Source of the DNA: Pythium myriotylum
Taxonomy: Eukaryota > Oomycota > Peronosporomycetes > Pythiales > Pythiaceae
DNA length: 64,000 nt
Direction: 5' to 3'
Assembly (NCBI GenBank): GCA_023091665.1
Contig: JALJCQ010000025.1
Coordinates: 496,001-560,000 of the forward strand
In this document: positions 22,201 to 31,313 of the stretch, piece after piece
Numbering within the stretch: the stretch's first letter is position 1
Layout: each line of letters starts with the position of its first letter
Program-made: the position numbers and the translations under genes
The notes under the pieces: model-generated
Seen by the model: only the letters and a program-made list of their open reading frames with translations
What the model was told of the DNA's origin: nothing
Databases searched by the model: none

Positions 22201-22826
22201 CGGCTTGCACCGGTACGGTTTCGCACCATCTCGGAGCCTGATCTTGAGTGGCGGAACTCGGGCTGGTGGGTCACGGCCGAGAGTCACTCGCCAGATATCG
22301 TAAAGGAATACTATCCGACGCAGGTCTTCAAGTAGATCCGACGGAAAACCGTTATCGCAAGCCTCCACTAGCAGCCTCTCAACGGCCGCCAACAGCTCGC
22401 TCTCATCGGTGACACGAGTGCGATCATCGTCCTCAAGGGGTATTGGGTCTACATCGCCAGCCTCACGCTCAGCAAGCCGCTCCAGCTGGTTGTCGATGTT
22501 GATGCCGAGCGTATTCAGCACGTCGAGACCGATTATCATTTCCGCCTCGGCATTAAGCACTGCCACGGTTTCCTAAAGGTCACCGTACCAGCAGCAGTCC
22601 TGACTGTGATCCTGGCTCGAAGAGCCTCGCGACTGACTAACTTGCTGTTTCCAACAGCAGTACCCATAACAGGTTCTTGAAGAGTGTATATCTGCACAGT
22701 CGGGTCTAGTTCGATCAATTGCATCGCGTGGTGACGGCTCAGATATGTCAGATCGGAGCCCGAATCTGCACAGTAGGGAACCTCAAGCTTGTCGTTGAGT
22801 GTCACACATTTACTGGTACTGGGCAT
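19295..22826 (-). pseudogene. Chromovirus pol: protease, RT, RNase H, integrase, chromodomain
   Basis: Minus-strand sense starts at ATG 22826: protease (CADSGSDLTYLS); RT with IWIDDLLLFA, in which the usual aromatic residue before DD is displaced; RNase H (CLFTDASDTGWSV ... HRNLINIFAP); integrase finger (HCGAQGH then CHHVKGG) and core (LHWDFLYLGDS, SDNGSHFTSE, NGSIERLNRD); a C-terminal SH3-like part (WTGPYMAVRADKN) and a chromodomain (VLDVEELRQHRWNS ... SWEPMQALV). In-frame stops occur near 22108 (TGA), 22040 (TAA), 21208 (TAG) and 20512 (TGA, at an expected finger Cys). A frameshift lies near 22570, and the homopolymer at 19764-19791 shifts frame between integrase core and C-terminal domain. 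This copy is inactive. Confidence 0.85.
19764..19791 (+). repeat. 28-nt C homopolymer interrupting integrase
   Basis: On the coding (minus) strand this is G28, between LLNKKK and VWWTFRLE. Frames before and after differ, so the tract replaces or mis-sizes real codons. It has the same length as the run at 4878-4905. Confidence 0.9.
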
Positions 22827-22829
22827 ACA

Positions 22830-23813
22830 CTAGTTGATACGCTTCACTCGTTTGCTAGACCTATTCTCCTTCGCAGAAGCCTTCTTGCGAGCATGGTCAC
22901 GGGGAAGCGATATCTTCTCGCTTGCGCTTGCCTCAGTACATTCAGTCAGCCAGTGAGCACCTCCACATTTGAGGCAACCATCAGCAGGGGGTGCGCGCGG
23001 CTGGTCGCTCACCAACCTGCCTTTCGTAGCGCTAGACCCATCACTGATCCAACGCGTGCCTTTCGCCGCAGCCTTGCTGTCTTTGGTTTTCTTGCTTTCT
23101 TTGACAGGCTTCTTGGCGGTAAGGTTCTTGTGGGCCACCGCGTCGCCATTGTCGCGACGGACTTTCTTTTGCCGTTGAAATGACTTCTCGTTCTCGAGGG
23201 CCTTTTCCAGAACGATCTAGTGTAGAGCCACTTCATCCGTCAGGCCCGCGCGCTTTTGAAAACGCACAGTCATCTCAACCTTCAATGTTGGCGATGAGAA
23301 GCTTACACTTCTCCTTCACACCGATATCACCTTCGAAGCACTCGACCAAACCATTATCCATAATAATCTCATCACACAGTTTGAAGAATTGCAATACCCT
23401 TTCGTTGACGTCCGTCTCACGTAGGTCCATTTGGAGCTCCTTGCTAAACAGAGCGCGGATGTCGAGTTCTTAACGGTCGCAATGACCGCATCAATCTCCT
23501 GGTTGAGGCGTCCCTCAGTCAACTCATCCTTGTTCACTTTCCACCTCAGCTGACACAGGATGCCCAGCAAACCAGCGTCGAAACTACTCTTGATAGTCTC
23601 GGTCACGTCGTCTTCATTTTCACCGGTCGCTTGGCACCGAGCACGAATCTTCTCGAGGTATTCGCGACGATCCTTGCGATACTGAACGACTGACTCATGC
23701 GAGAACTTGGTCAGACGCGGGGCAGTGATCGGAGTGAACACTGGCAGCGACGACGGCTTGTCTTCCCCATCCAACGCACCAGATCGGCGTTTCGTCCCTG
23801 ACCTAGTTTCCAT
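22830..23813 (-). pseudogene. Chromovirus Gag of the bZIP-inserted element
   Basis: ATG 23813 (METRSGTKRRSG) lies 42 nt after the 5' LTR. The N-terminal region continues to about 23468, where sense shifts to another frame (LFSKELQMDLRETD, DNGLVECFEGD). It returns downstream as a Lys-rich tail with a knuckle (CLKCGGAHWLTEC) and ends at TAG 22830-22832, directly before protease in the same frame. Frameshifts and stops make it non-coding as it stands. Confidence 0.75.
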
Positions 23814-23854
23814 GTTGATTAGTTGTGCCGGGACTCGAACACTATAGTCGACTT
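23814..23854 (-). other. Short Gag leader with tRNA T-arm-like sequence
   Basis: The 41-nt leader on the sense strand contains GTTCGAGTCCCGGCAC, which reads like the T-arm and acceptor 3' side of a tRNA (B-box type), in sense orientation. A normal primer site would be the complement of a tRNA 3' end. No TGG-type site follows the LTR, so the primer is unclear. Confidence 0.5.
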
Positions 23855-24177
23855 GGTAGTGAATCCACGGAAAGCGAAAGTTCAGAGAGCTGACTGAGCT
23901 CTCTAAGGTTGTGCCGACGTATACTCGGCACTTCAGTGCTTAATGGAATCTGTCCTATTCTATTGCTTGTCGCTCCCAACTGTCATCCGACGGCGGCCGT
24001 TGTGCCGACGACGGCCCATATGCCGACGACGGCCGTGCGAGTCTTTGCTGTTCTCTCCGACGGCGGTGTTGTGCATAGCACCGTCCGTCTCAGAGTCTGA
24101 TGGAGATGATCACCTCTTGGCGACCATCATCAGCAATGGACGTGGGCAAAGCTCTTCATGAGCCTGTACCCACTACA
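23855..24177 (-). repeat. 5' LTR of the bZIP-inserted chromovirus
   Basis: 323 nt, identical by eye to 18737-19059 except for the base at 23855 (G for T). It is followed by GTCGC (24178-24182), the right target-site copy. Confidence 0.95.
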
Positions 24178-24375
24178 GTCGCGCGTGCGCCATATGAGCT
24201 TGGGCCGCCTCGCGGCGACCACGGCGCGCGTCTCATTCACGGACGCTGCTGTCTTGGTCTTCTTTCTATGGACCTTCTTCTCGCCCAACAGGGGCAGGCC
24301 TCCCGAAGCCTCGAGCCCGCGTTGGCGCTTACTGGAATTAGCGGGGACCTTGGGCTGCGTCATGCGCTGCGGCAT

Positions 24376-24563
24376 GGAGGCGGATCCGGGACTGAGGCCT
24401 CGCAGGCTCGTCTCGACCGCGCGCGCAGGTCTGCGCTTTCTCTGCTCCGAGCGGCTGGCTGCGTGGGAACAGTCCGTGCATCACCTGGCCCGCGAGCGGC
24501 TCTGATTCACGAGCACGGTGCCGTTCGACTTTCACGGTCTCCGATACGAACTCTTCCCGCCCC
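24376..24563. promoter_or_regulatory. Divergent promoter of the bZIP-like and MATE genes
   Basis: 188 nt separate the bZIP-like ATG (minus, 24375) from the MATE ATG (plus, 24564). The space is GC-rich with no TATA box or other known motif that I can place. Both genes are interrupted by retrotransposons just inside their coding regions. Confidence 0.6.
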
Positions 24564-24664
24564 ATGGAAGCGACCCACGACGAGGTCTTCCGCCAGCTCG
24601 AGCAGCCGCGGCAGTAGCATTTGCTCGACGACGTGGACGCGCCATCGCCACCACCGAGCGAGAA

Positions 24665-24669
24665 GAGCC
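24665..24669 (+). repeat. Target-site duplication GAGCC, left copy
   Basis: Identical to 31314-31318. Counting it once restores the MATE frame. Confidence 0.9.
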
Positions 24670-24941
24670 TATTGTAAAGGGCTATGAGGGCGTAGGATCG
24701 ATGGCCACAGGCAAAGGATAGACAGAGATAGAGGAACACGGAGGACTTGGGCACCACGGGTATATTTGAGAACTCAGAGTCATACAGCTACTTCTGGGGG
24801 CTCGCTGAGGGCGAGTTCTTTCTCTGAAGTAGCACAAGCAAGAAGGCACCTCTCCACTCCACTCTGGAGGCCCTCCCATCTTCAACATGCACTGGGTGAG
24901 TTCTCCATCCGGATAATCCGTCCCGTATCCGGATTTCAACA
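24670..24941 (-). repeat. 3' LTR of the MATE-inserted copia element
   Basis: 272 nt; plus strand begins TATTGTAAAG and ends GGATTTCAACA. It pairs with 31042-31313. Confidence 0.95.
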
Positions 24942-24968
24942 CGCTCCCCTCGAGGCAAAGCCTCGCAT

Positions 24969-27900
24969 TCACACTTGTGGTCCCAAACCGATCAATCCGC
25001 ACAACGTCCCGAGCCGGCGCTTCTTCAACGGCTTCGTAAAGGCATCCGCCGGGTTTGCATCGCCCTTCACCTTCTCCAACGTGATCGAGCCGCGCTGGAT
25101 CTGCTCCCTCACGTAATGCCAGCGAAGCTCAATATGCCTCGCTCGTCGACTGTACGTGGGATTTGTGGCCATGACATGCGCCGCTTGACTGTCAATGCCG
25201 ATGGATGGTCTGGTCACCTTGTTTGGCCATATCTCTTGTAGAATATTGCACTCACCCATCGCCTCCATTGAGGCCTCACAGGCTGCTACATATTCGGCCT
25301 CGGCAGTTGACTGAGCGATCACAGACTGTCGACGGGACATCCATGACACTGCGCCGCCGGCCACCGTGAACACAAAACCACTGGTACTCTTCCGCGTCTC
25401 CCGGTCTACGCCCCAGTCACTTTCACAAAACCCACGAAGCACAATATCGTCGTCACCGACGTGAGTTGACTTCTAGTAGCGAATGCCATAGTCGCATGTC
25501 CCAACCAGGTAACGTAACACTCTCTTGAGCGCGCCCACATGCTTGCTCGTTGGCTTGTTGACAAATCTGCTTAATTGACCTAGGGCATGCGCGAGGTCCG
25601 GCCTGGTGCTCGTAGCTAGATACATCGGCATCCCCAGCGCTCCCCTGTAATAAAAAGTTGTGTCAACCACATCATCTTCTGTCGCTGGTGTGAGTCGCGT
25701 GTTCGTCTCCATTGGGTTCCCTACTTTGTGTGCGTTTGTGTAGCCATATTTCTCGAGAATTTATCGTGCGTATTTTTGCTGACTGATGAAAATTGAGTCG
25801 TGCGTCTGGCAGATTTCGACGCCGAGATATTCCATGAGCTCACCATGATCTTTGATTCCGTACTCTTGGTCTAGATCGGCAAACAGTGAGTTCTTGAACT
25901 CTTCGTCATTTGTTGCACACAGCACGTCGTCAACGTAGATCAAAACCAGCGCGATCAATCCGTCCTCGATCTTGTAGTACAAACACGGCTCAGTGGCGCA
26001 TCGCTGGAAGCCACGCTTGAGCATCCACTCGTTCCATTCCGAGTTTCATTCTCGTCCAGACTGTCGCAGGCCATAGAGAGCCCGCTGGACCTCGTACACA
26101 CGGCCTTCCGAACGGTATGGGAATCCATCAATAGACTTCACGTATTGCGGGATCCTCAGTTTTGCGTTGAGATACGCCGTGTTCACATCTGCTCCGTACA
26201 CTTTGAGATTGCAGAGCGCCGCGTTCGATAGGCACAACCGAAACGATGAAATACGTGCAACGGGAGCAAACACATCAACAAAGTCGATCCCTGGCCTCTG
26301 GTAGTTCCCAAGAGCGACCAGTCGGGCCTTGAAGCCCACAATGTAGCCATCTCGATCCGTTTTCACACCGTATACCCACATCGTTCGAACGGGTTGCGCG
26401 TCCTTCGGCATCTCTGTCGCGTCGATCTCCTCGAGCACATCTTTACCCACCAAGGCAGCCATCTCCGCCAACTCTGCCATCCGCCAGAAGTCAGCGTCCT
26501 TCGACCGCATGGCCTCACGATGGTTCCTTGGAGTCTTTCGCCCTGACGCACGCATTGCCTTGCCGTCCTTGTCCAACACGCGTGTCATAAAGTTCGCAAT
26601 CCACCCTTCGTCTCGGTATCGAGCAGGTTTGCGTCGCTCACTTGCCAATCGTAAACCGGTACGCCTCGCTTTCACACGTTCGCCCAGAGCGTTGCGTTCC
26701 GCCTCCGACGATGTGTCATCACGCTGTTGGCGCTTGCGCAAATAGCCGGGAAGCCCAATACGCTCTCCAAACTCCGGTCGGCGATAGATTGGTACGCTGA
26801 TACCGGTCCTTAAGGTATTTGTGGCTGCAACTGGTGCTTTTGACGTGGTCCCTCCATTTTGGTCGTCTGTCCGTGATGCGTTGTTTTCATTGTCTTGACC
26901 GCCATCGACATTTGAGTCCTCTGGGTCTTCGCCGACGACAGAACCGTGTTCTCCGTTCACCGAATCTGCTTCTCCTGCATCATCATGCACCAGCACTGTG
27001 TTCTCCGCCCACTGCTTCTTCCGGACTTTCACTTTCTGCTTGTTCAGCACGTTCGCTTTCACCTTGTTTGCTGTTTTGTGCACTTTCACCACTGGTACTG
27101 CTGCGTGTACTCCTGCGCCCATCGATGTCGCTGCCCGCGACGCTTGCCATTCCCGTGGAACTGTCCTCAGGCGTTGAGGTCTCACTGCTTTCACTGCTTG
27201 ATTGATTCGCGCTGCTCTGGACCTCGGGAGCGTCTGACCGCGAGCTAGTGACTGCATCGAATTCGCCCTCCTCGAGCTCCACGTCCACGTCTGCGACAGT
27301 TGACTGGATCTCGACAGACTCGTGGGTCACGCTTGAGTTGATCTCACCATACTCATCGGCACTCTCCATAGTCGTATTTTCACTTGGCTCGTACACGAGG
27401 TCATCACTATCGTCATCTTGGTCTTCGTGATTTTCTGACTCGTCCTCTGGCTCCGGGTCGTCGGAGTGGAAGACCAGCCACTCACCGATGTCCTTATCGT
27501 CGGGATCGACCTCATGACGGTCCTTGTACATGACGTCTTCTACCACACGTACTTCAGACACGAACTTCACAGTGCGATCCACTGGCTCATAGACTTGAAC
27601 ACCAACTGTGTCCTCCGCATAGCCAGCAATGAATCCAATGCGCGCGTTGTCATCCTCCTTCTTCCGCTCCGGCGAGTTGGGCACGTGGATGTACGCGAGC
27701 GCTCCAAGGGGCCTGATGTGATGGACATCAGCGTCCACACCAAAGAAAAACGTGTATGGTATTCCATCGATCGACCGACAGTACACACTTTTCCTAACGT
27801 ACGCCGCGTTCAAAAGCGCATAACACCACATCGACCGAAAGAAGCCCGACTCGTGCATCGACGCTTTGGTCGCGTCGACGAGCGTTCTGATCGCGCGTTC

Positions 27901-29340
27901 GACTGGGTTTAAATGAGAGCCTTTTCCGACCTTCACGTGCTCAATCCCCTTTTCCGCATACCACTGGTCGATGTCATTGTTGACAAACTCACGGCCCTTG
28001 TCAGTGAGCACGCGCTGCACTGGAAAACGCGCAGTTTCTGTCGGCTCATACTGGCGCTCAATCACTTTCGTGACTCGTCGACCGGCTTGCCGCTCCGCCC
28101 ACAACATGAACTGCCGCATCTTGGTGTTGACCGTCGACGCCTTCTTGTTCTTGAGCAGGAACAGAGTCAAGAATCGGCTCCAGCCGTCCATAATCACCAG
28201 CACCGCCTTGTACTTTGCGTTGATCCCCTTGCTTGGGAAGAGTAGATCAGCGTACACGATTTGATTTGGCGCCATGAGACCGCGATCGAGCCACTTGAGT
28301 CGACGCTTCTGGCGCTGTTTACCGACGTGGCAAGCGTCGCATGGCCTCAGATGCCTTTTAGTGAGTATCATACCCTTCACCAGCCCTCGATCAACCATGA
28401 GCTTTAAATACTGCGGGCAAATGTGAATCAAACGTCGGTGCCATTGCTCCATTGTCGCAACGCCATCAGTGACTGTAAAGTTCACCACAATTGCGTTCGC
28501 TGGCAGTGTAGATGGTACGTCGCATGCAGCCAACGACAAGAAAGTCCAGAGACCATCCTCTTTTCGCGCGCGCAGCACGACGATCGAGTCCATCATCATT
28601 TCAAACGTCTTGTTCGCTTCGTCGAGTCGCACGTCAAATCCTTGGTCGACCGCACGCCCAATCGACAGAATCCCGTGAGTCGCTCCAGGCACATACAATA
28701 CGTCGTCGAGGAAGAGTAGCACTCGGACACCATCCACATCAATAATCAATCGAATCGTGCCGATCCCGGTCGCTTGGGCCACCATGCTTGCCGCAATTCC
28801 GTGAACCTTCGACTCCGCTGTTTCTGGGTTGATGTCCTCCATGTGAACAAAGAGCCCTGTCACCGACCATGTGAGTGTTTGACGCACTATCAAAACACCA
28901 CCAATAACATTTCCCGGTGGGCATTTCCGACCCGACCGACAACTGCGTGACCCGCGGGCCTTCCGCTTCAACACCACTTGCGATTCCAGGTTCCGGTTCG
29001 GCATCACTGGGGTTGCCACTAATTTTCTGGCGCCGAGTGTAGTTGGCTCGCTGGAACTGGACCTGTCTCTTGTCCGCATTGTTTTGCGCGCCGTTGTTGT
29101 TACCGTTGTTCTGCGCAGGCTTGGAGCACTGTCTCCAAAAATGACCTTCCTCTCCACACCGTCGGCAGGTTTTTGCCTTCTTCTTTGCACCAGATCCGCT
29201 CGTGCCACTTGTGTTTGCTCCACTGCCGTCTCCTTGAGTGTTCTGTGCAGGATTTCCATTGTTGCCACTGTGGTGAAGCGGCTGGCACGTGGACAGGCGG
29301 AGGCGACCCACAAACCCACACGATAGCGTAGTAGGCGCAG
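24969..29340 (-). pseudogene. Copia pol with Gag C-terminus: knuckle, protease, integrase, RT, RNase H
   Basis: Minus-strand sense begins with a knuckle (CRRCGEEGHFWRQC) and a protease region (FDSASNTHMVGD), a frame change, then the pre-integrase finger (WHRRLIHICP ... CDACHVGKQ) and integrase core (VYADLLFPSKG, VLTDKGREFVN, NPVERAIRTL). An acidic linker leads to RT (RTMWVYGVKTDRDG, ADVNTAYLNAKL, VLIYVDDVLCAT) and RNase H (CESDWGVDRETRKSTSGFVF, STAEAEYVA, HIELRWHYVREQI, PADAFTKPLK). RT and RNase H keep one frame but contain three stops, near 26046 (TGA at an expected Trp), 25761 (TAA) and 25473 (TAG). It also lacks an intact protease-integrase join. Confidence 0.85.
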
Positions 29341-30235
29341 GCTAACGGATATTAGTACGTTGGTGGGCGGTGACAACCGTTCTGTACCGGTACCAACGGT
29401 ACAGCCGGTCGAAACCGGTATTTCTGACCCTTGTAGCCGATGGGCTGAAATGGGCTGCCGATCAGGCCCGACTTGAGTCTGGGTCACGTCCAATTGTGAG
29501 GGGCGTAATCAGTGTCAGGAGTTCAGCAGCGAAAGTGGGTGATAGAGTCGGCAAGGAGCCCGTTTAGAGCCGGTCCCGAACTTAGTCAGCCGAACCTAGC
29601 GGTAGATTCGTACTTAAGGCAGCTGGTGACAGCTATGGTAATGGACTTCCATTTTCACCGTCAAGTCCGCAAGCAAGCCGCAAGACTTGGCGAGGAACGT
29701 CGACACCAAGGCTCGCCGTCACCAACAGGAGGTGACGTTAAAGAAGACCCGGTGGACTCTGGCTATTGCCGTCGGAGAAAGCCGAAGAACCGCTCAAGGA
29801 GCAGCCGATTTGAAGCGCTGGAGCAAGTCTGCCAGCGGCGTCGGCTGCGCAAGTCAAGGCAAGTTCGTGTGCGCCGGTGGGATTGTCCCCCCGCCACGAT
29901 CCAAGGAGTGCTACGTCCTCTGGTACCTCGGCGCCAGGCGAATACGCTCAAGGAAGCCGCAGTCCGGTCTCACCGGCTGCGCACAAGTGCACCGAGCCCC
30001 TGCGTGTTGAGCAGGTGTATTTCTCGGCCCGTACGACCCCTCCGACCAGCCCTGCTAGACGGTCTCCTAGCGGGCTACAGTTGTCGGAACCCCAGAGGCT
30101 TCACGACCCTCTGGTTCCCTCCCCGACTTTCGGCGGCAGATATCAGCCCACGGTTCACCCCCACAGCGACTTCACGTGGGGTGTAACACCAGTGGTTACC
30201 ACCCAGCTCCAAGAATCTGAAGGCCTGTTGGTGAA
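29335..30235 (+). other. About 0.9 kb foreign segment inside copia gag
   Basis: This segment separates the gag N-terminal region (ending VGTNHSTATARDR) from the knuckle region. It has a 224-residue open frame on the opposite strand (29512-30186; YLRQLVTAMVMDFHFHRQV, then Arg-rich), which vaguely resembles a gag N-terminus of another element. Near its right end is TGTAACACCAGTGGTTACC, an LTR-start-like sequence with an internal inverted repeat. No matching ends or target duplication were found, so its limits are approximate. Confidence 0.45.
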
Positions 30236-30238
30236 GGG

Positions 30239-30984
30239 TCAGCGGTCACGAGCAGTCGCTGTGCTGTGATTTGTGCCGACCCTCTCTACCACACCACCGC
30301 CATCTCCACGGTTCCCTCGCGGTCGGTGCCCTACGCTGCCACTGGCGGCACTGCTACGAGCCTGCCTCACCGCCGCGTCGGAGGCAAACGCACGTAGGCC
30401 ATCTGCTGTCTCATTTCGGAGCATACCGTACTTAGCCGAAGTACGCAGTTGCTCAAACTCATACTGACGGGGTAAACCGTTGATCAACATCTCCTTCATG
30501 TCAATGTCTTGGACCTGGTAACCGTAGCTTGCCAACTCGGTTCTGTAGTTGAAAAGCTTTGACAAATAGATCTCTACATCACCGCCCGGAGAGCACCTGA
30601 GCGCCTTCATCTCGTCCTGTAGACGGAGGATCACACTCTGCTTGATCATGGCGTTCTGTCGCTTCTCGTAAATCTCGCGCAGCGCGACCCACATTTCCGA
30701 TCCGCTCTCATGCATGTCCACTTGTTGAAGCCTCTCAGTCGGGATAGTCGTCCCGATCATGCGCATAATCTTGATCTCCTTGGCGTCAAAGTCCTTCTTG
30801 CTGACCTCGTCGAGGTCCTCGCGCTTGATCTTCTTCTCCGCGACGTCGAGGAGCCCATGCACTCGGAAAATAATGCGCATCTTCCACTGTACGATCGCCA
30901 GTCCTTGCCGTCCCAGCCATAAGGCAGTCCTTCCATCTTCGTGTGGGACTCCACCCATCCTGCCGGTGGGGTCTGTCCGCTCAT
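30239..30984 (-). pseudogene. Copia Gag N-terminal region
   Basis: Sense starts at ATG 30984 (MSGQTPPAGWVESHTKMEGL), shifts frame near 30905, and continues as a UBN2-type gag (WKMRIIFRVHGLLDV, SGSEMWVALREIYEKR, LINGLPRQYEFEQLR). It ends at TGA 30239-30241, where the foreign segment starts. The product would form the particle shell. Confidence 0.75.
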
Positions 30985-31020
30985 CGCTTGGTGTCTACTT
31001 GCTTGCCAGAGTTCTCGCGT

Positions 31021-31041
31021 GGTATCTTGGGCTCATAACCC
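31021..31041 (-). promoter_or_regulatory. Primer binding site, half-tRNA-Met type
   Basis: On the minus strand GGGTTATGAGCCCAAGATACC follows the 5' LTR directly. Its complement reads as a tRNA-Met anticodon arm with CAT anticodon (CTTGGGCTCATAACCC). It matches the site at 6466-6480. Confidence 0.75.
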
Positions 31042-31313
31042 TATTGTAAAGGGGTATGAGGGCGTAGGATCGATGGCCACAGGCAAAGGATAGACAGAGA
31101 TAGAGGAACACGGAGGACTTGGGCACCACGGGTATATTTGAGAACTCAGAGTCATACAGCTACTTCTGGGGGCTCGCTGAGGGCGAGTTCTTTCTCTGAA
31201 GTAGCACAAGCAAGAAGGCACCTCTCCACTCCACTCTGGAGGCCCTCCCATCTTCAACATGCACTGGGTGAGTTCTCCATCCGGATAATCCGTCCCGTAT
31301 CCGGATTTCAACA
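31042..31313 (-). repeat. 5' LTR of the MATE-inserted copia element
   Basis: 272 nt, one mismatch by eye to 24670-24941. It is followed by GAGCC (31314-31318), the right target-site copy. Confidence 0.95.

Larger units (their letters stand above)
18737..24177 (-). mobile_element. Ty3/gypsy chromovirus inserted in the bZIP-like gene
   Basis: 5441 nt with 323-nt LTRs (18737-19059 and 23855-24177) that have TGTAGTG/CACTACA inverted ends and differ only in the outermost base. GTCGC flanks both ends (18732-18736 and 24178-24182). Minus-strand order is gag with a CCHC knuckle, protease, RT, RNase H, integrase, chromodomain. A polypurine tract (CTCTGGGGGGAAC on the minus strand) abuts the 3' LTR. 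Coding frames carry several in-frame stops, frameshifts in gag and around protease, and a C-tract that breaks the integrase C-terminal region. Confidence 0.95.
17793..24375 (-). pseudogene. Oomycete bZIP-like transcription factor gene interrupted by a gypsy element
   Basis: The minus-strand gene starts at ATG 24375 (MPQRMTQPKVPANSSKRQRG), runs 66 codons to 24178, is interrupted by the element 18737-24177, and resumes at 18731 to the stop at 17793-17795. With the element and one GTCGC copy set aside, the frame is continuous: codons for RTRD (ending at 24178) are followed by QENSMLYNLQLD. The intact protein would be about 378 residues. It has a Lys/Arg-rich N-terminus, a leucine-heptad coil (LDVANLRFELQGLQAYRNLL), and a conserved C-terminal region (EYFRVFRHGY, MMKQWQRYTS, NMFPHLLPHQ, FIELLGDPRMVAILL). 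Oomycetes are known for expanded bZIPs with unusual basic regions, and the basic region here is weak. The paralogue remnant is at 5140. Confidence 0.85.
24670..31313 (-). mobile_element. Ty1/copia retrotransposon inserted in the MATE gene
   Basis: 6644 nt with 272-nt LTRs (24670-24941 and 31042-31313) that differ at one position by eye (AGGGCTATG versus AGGGGTATG). GAGCC flanks both ends. On the minus strand the LTR begins TGTTGAAATCC and ends TTTACAATA. The primer site GGGTTATGAGCCCAAG follows at once. Gag, protease, integrase, RT and RNase H follow in copia order. A foreign segment of roughly 0.9 kb sits inside gag (29335-30235), and pol carries in-frame stops. Confidence 0.95.

Noticed and set aside
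23826..23854. tRNA gene on the minus strand
   Set aside because: Only a T-arm-like piece is present; the 5' side of the T-stem does not pair and no anticodon or D arm is found.
24338..24757. A 139-codon minus-strand open frame covering the 5' end of the bZIP-like gene region
   Set aside because: It overlaps the bZIP coding sequence in a different frame, covers the MATE 5' region and runs into an LTR. Frame continuity across the GTCGC site supports the bZIP reading instead.
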